A DNA stretch of 36,017 nt, taken from JAAYZB01 sp035379945 (lineage in GTDB: Bacteria; Bacillota_I; Bacilli_A; Izemoplasmatales; Hujiaoplasmataceae). The stretch covers positions 1 through 36,017 of the forward strand of contig DAOSWG010000013.1 in the NCBI GenBank assembly GCA_035379945.1, read 5' to 3'. Below, piece by piece: positions 33,080 to 36,017 of this stretch. The notes beneath the pieces are model-generated. The model was given only the letters and a program-made list of their open reading frames with translations. It was not told the origin of the DNA and made no database searches. The position numbers were made by a program, and so were the translations under genes. How positions within the stretch are numbered: position 1 is the stretch's first letter; each line of letters begins with the position of its first letter.

Positions 33080-36017
33080 TCATTTCTCATAGTTTGCCGC
33101 GTTGCTTCTTGCCTTTTCCAGTATCGGCAAAAGATAATGCCCGGTATAACTGGCTTTAAAAGATGCCACTTCTTCCGGCGTGCCCGTAACCAGGATCTGG
33201 CCGCCGCGATCTCCGCCTTCCGGTCCGAGATCGATGATGTGATCGGCAACCTTGATAACATCGAGATTATGCTCGATCACGACCACGGTGGCTCCCTTAT
33301 CCACAATGTTTTGCAAGACATCCAGGAGATTGACAATATCATGACTGTGAAGGCCGGTGGTCGGCTCATCAAGAATGTATATCGACCGGTCGGTGATCCG
33401 TTTATAAAGCTCGCTGGCCAATTTCACGCGTTGAGCTTCTCCTCCTGATAAGGTTGTTGAGGATTGACCCAGTTTTATATATCCTAGTCCGACATCGTTG
33501 ATCGTTTTCAAACGATTGTAGATTTTGGGAATGGCTCGGAAAAATTCCAATGAATCCTCCACCGTCATCGCCAACACATCGGCGATCGATTTTCCTTTGT
33601 AAGTAACCTGAAGGGTTTCGTCGTTATATCGCTTACCGTGACATTCTTCGCATTCGACATAAATATCCGGCATGAAATGCATTTCTATTTTAATGACGCC
33701 GTCGCCTGAACAATGTTCGCAGCGACCGCCTTTGACATTGAAAGAGAACCGTCCTTTGTCATATCCACGGATCTTGGCTTCTTTGGTTTTGGCAAACATT
33801 TCCCTGATCTCGTCGAATACACCGGTATAGGTTGCCGGGTTGCTTCGCGGCGTGCGGCCGATGGCCGACTGGTCGATATTGATGATCCNNNNNNNNNNNN
33901 NNNNNNNNNNNNNNNNNNNNNNNNNNNNNNNNNNNNNNNNNNNNNNNNNNNNNNNNNNNNNNNNNNNNNNNNNNNNNNNNNNNNNNNNGCCGGGTTGCTT
34001 CGCGGCGTGCGGCCGATGGCCGACTGGTCGATATTGATGATCCGGTCAAATGCTTCATAGTTGCCGATGCCTTTGCAGGTTCCGGCGTTTTCGTTTCTTC
34101 TTGTGATCAGATTGACAAGGTTCTTGTAAAGCACTTCGTTCACTAGCGATGATTTCCCCGATCCCGATACCCCCGTAACGACCGTGAGATTTCCGATCGG
34201 GATATCGACATCGATATTTTTTAGATTGTTCTGGGTAGCTCCGATTATTTTCAGATAGCCGCGTTCCGCTTTTCTTCTTTCTTTTGGAAGCGGGATGGAC
34301 ATTTTCCCTGTCAGATATTTTCCGGTGATCGAATTTTCGTCTTTGACAATATCCTTAGGTGTTCCGGCAAATATGACTTTGCCTCCGTGTTCGCCGGCAC
34401 CGGGGCCCATGTCCACGACAAAGTCGGCGTTTTCGATCATTTCCATATCGTGTTCGACGACAATCATGGTGTTGCCAAGATCGCGCATTCCTTTCAACGT
34501 GTCAATCAGACGAAGGTTGTCGCGTTGATGTAATCCGATCGATGGCTCGTCAAGCACGTAAAGGACGCCGGTCAGACGTGAGCCGATCTGAGTGGCTAGT
34601 CGGATTCTTTGGGCTTCGCCACCAGAAAGCGTTCCGGAAGAACGGGACAATGTAAGGTAATCGAGTCCGACATTCATCAAAAATCTTAGTCTTTCCTTTA
34701 TTTCTTTTAGAATCGGTCTGGCGATTTCTTTCTCGCGGTCCGTAAGTTCCAACGTCTCGATAAAATCCAGAAGATGTAAAATACTCAACGATGAAAAATC
34801 ATCGATGTTCAGTCCGCCGACTTTTACCGAGAGCGCGGCCGGATTCAATTTTTTTCCACCGCATACTTCGCATGGAATATCATTCATCATTGTTTCGATC
34901 CAGTCGCGGATCATTCGCGATGTTGTTTCCAAATATCGGCGTTCCAAACTTTTGATGATGCCTTCGAACGATCTTGTGGAGTGATGAACGTTATCGCCGT
35001 TTTTTGATTTGAAACGAAATTTGATCATCCTGTCCGTTCCGTAAAGAATGATGTTCTTGGCTTCTTCATCAAGTTCGCTAAAAGGAGCGTTGATATCGAT
35101 ATCCAACGACTGACACACCTGAAACACTTGTTGCATATAGATTGATTCGGTATTTGCATATTTATCGAATACGCCGCCGGCAATTGATTTGCCGGTATCC
35201 GGTATCAGAAGATTCGGATCGATCTTTCTTTTAAATCCTAATCCCGAACATTCCGGGCAGGCTCCGTATGGAGCGTTGAAGGAAAATAGGCGCGGTTCGA
35301 GTTTTCCGATCGAGAACCCGCAAATAGGACAACTGAAATGCTCGCTAAAAATCAGTTCATCCTCGTTCGCCAAAACTTTCACCAACCCATCCGAAAGTTT
35401 GGCGGCAGTTTCCAATGAGTCATATAAACGTGATCTGACTCCCGGTTTCACGACCAGTCTGTCGATGACGACATCGATATCGGATCTTTTGTTTTTTTCC
35501 AGATCCATATCCTCTTCGAGATCATGGAATTCTCCATTGATGCGGATGCGGTTATAGCCGGTGCGCCTGAGTTCTTCCAGTGTTTTTTCATGCATGCCTT
35601 TCTTTCCGCGGACAACCGGACTCATAATTGTGAGCTTGGCATTTTCCTTTTCCAACAATCTGTTGGTCATTTCCTGGATTGTTTGCGATGTAATCGGAAT
35701 CCCGTGTTCCGGACAATAAGGAACCCCGATCCTTGCATAAAGCAAGCGAACATAATCGTATATTTCAGTCACTGTTCCGACAGTGGAACGCGGGTTGTGC
35801 GAAGTTGTCTTCTGGTCGATCGAAATCGCCGGCGACAATCCTTCGATCGAATCGACATCCGGCTTTTCCATATTGCCGAGAAACTGACGGGCATAAGCCG
35901 AAAGCGATTCGACATACCTTCTTCTGCCCTCTTCGTAAATTGTATCAAACGCCAAACTGGTCTTTCCCGAACCGGAAAGACCCGTCATGACAATCAATTG
36001 ATTTTTAGGAAGAACCA
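33080..36017 (-). CDS. uvrA: Excinuclease ABC subunit A (5' end outside window; gap inside)
   Basis: Damage-recognition ATPase of nucleotide excision repair. The coding region runs off the right edge; about 25 N-terminal residues are missing, since it begins at VLPKNQLIVMTGLSGSGKTSLAFDTIY. Two ABC halves are seen: first Walker A GLSGSGKTS, second GVSGSGKSS, with zinc fingers CPICG...CPEC and CEHC...CEEC, signatures LSGGEAQR (twice) and Walker B VLDEPS and ILDEPT. The 100-N gap (33889-33988) is flanked by an identical 55-bp stretch (33834-33888 and 33989-34043); removing 155 nt gives one frame across ...GRTPRSNP... to FAKTKEAKIRGYDKGRFSFNVKGG. Total length then matches UvrA (about 950). Confidence 0.93.
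33889..33988. other. 100-N scaffold gap flanked by a 55-bp duplicate
   Basis: Exactly 100 N. The 55 bp before (33834-33888) and after (33989-34043) are identical, same length as at the first gap. Artefact of unmerged contig ends; uvrA is not truly interrupted. Confidence 0.95.

Noticed and set aside
33685..35997. UvrA-like frame ending at 33685 after reading through the N gap
   Set aside because: The frame right of the gap is shifted artificially; the real protein continues to 33080 and its start is outside the window.
1..36017. CRISPR array, insertion sequence, prophage or defence system
   Set aside because: No regular direct repeats, transposase, integrase, phage structural or nuclease genes are seen; all regions are explained by chromosomal genes.

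Overview
The window reads as a chromosomal segment of a low- to moderate-GC Gram-positive-type bacterium (Bacillota/Mycoplasmatota side). Grounds: HPr kinase (hprK), WhiA, AcpS and Lgt sit together; there are several lipoproteins with classic lipoboxes; the purine-nucleoside importer is of the NupNOPQ type; and there is a lysine riboswitch with an intrinsic terminator. TGA is used as a normal stop (hprK, nupO, malF), so this is not a code-4 mycoplasma. The InlB-like repeat on Lgt and the overall gene mix would fit an Erysipelotrichia- or Izemoplasma/Acholeplasma-like lineage, but that placement is inference. There is no sign of phage, transposon or CRISPR.

Layout. (1) 1-285: a complete lysine riboswitch and its promoter on the minus strand, driving a gene that begins just off the left edge. 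(2) 286-693: a Nudix hydrolase. (3) 840-10076: an alpha-glucan locus. A secreted, membrane-anchored type I pullulanase is divergent from malE-malF-malG, a GH13 lipoprotein amylase and a small lipoprotein with a possible glucan-binding fold. No MalK-type ATPase is present, so one must be supplied from elsewhere. A shared CGGTTTCAC motif lies upstream of two of the promoters. (4) 10149-13188, minus: esterase, YghO-like acyltransferase and DUF819 membrane protein as one operon. (5) 13308-15761: rsgA, preceded by a 19-codon leader ORF, divergent from a PlsC-type acyltransferase with a zinc ribbon. (6) 15789-17446, minus: GNAT and ferredoxin-type aldo/keto reductase. (7) 17642-22942, minus: bmpA, terminator, nupO, nupP, nupQ (nucleoside uptake). 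(8) 23287-23530, minus: two tRNA-Ser genes. (9) 23587-28819, minus: a six-TM protein, a diguanylate cyclase, tex, and a membrane thioredoxin-like protein. (10) 28898-36017, minus: uvrA (start off the right edge), a coiled-coil membrane protein, hprK, an unusual lipobox-bearing lgt, whiA and acpS.

Two 100-N gaps (9459-9558 and 33889-33988) are each flanked by an identical 55-bp sequence. This is almost certainly an assembler overlap that was not merged. Collapsing it (removing 155 nt) restores one intact reading frame in both affected genes, the 9373 lipoprotein and uvrA.

The most unusual items are: a lysine riboswitch whose P1 3' strand is itself the 5' arm of the terminator, an ON-switch geometry; an Lgt that carries its own lipobox and an InlB-like domain; the glucan-locus lipoprotein with a shared upstream motif; and the short leader ORF in front of rsgA.
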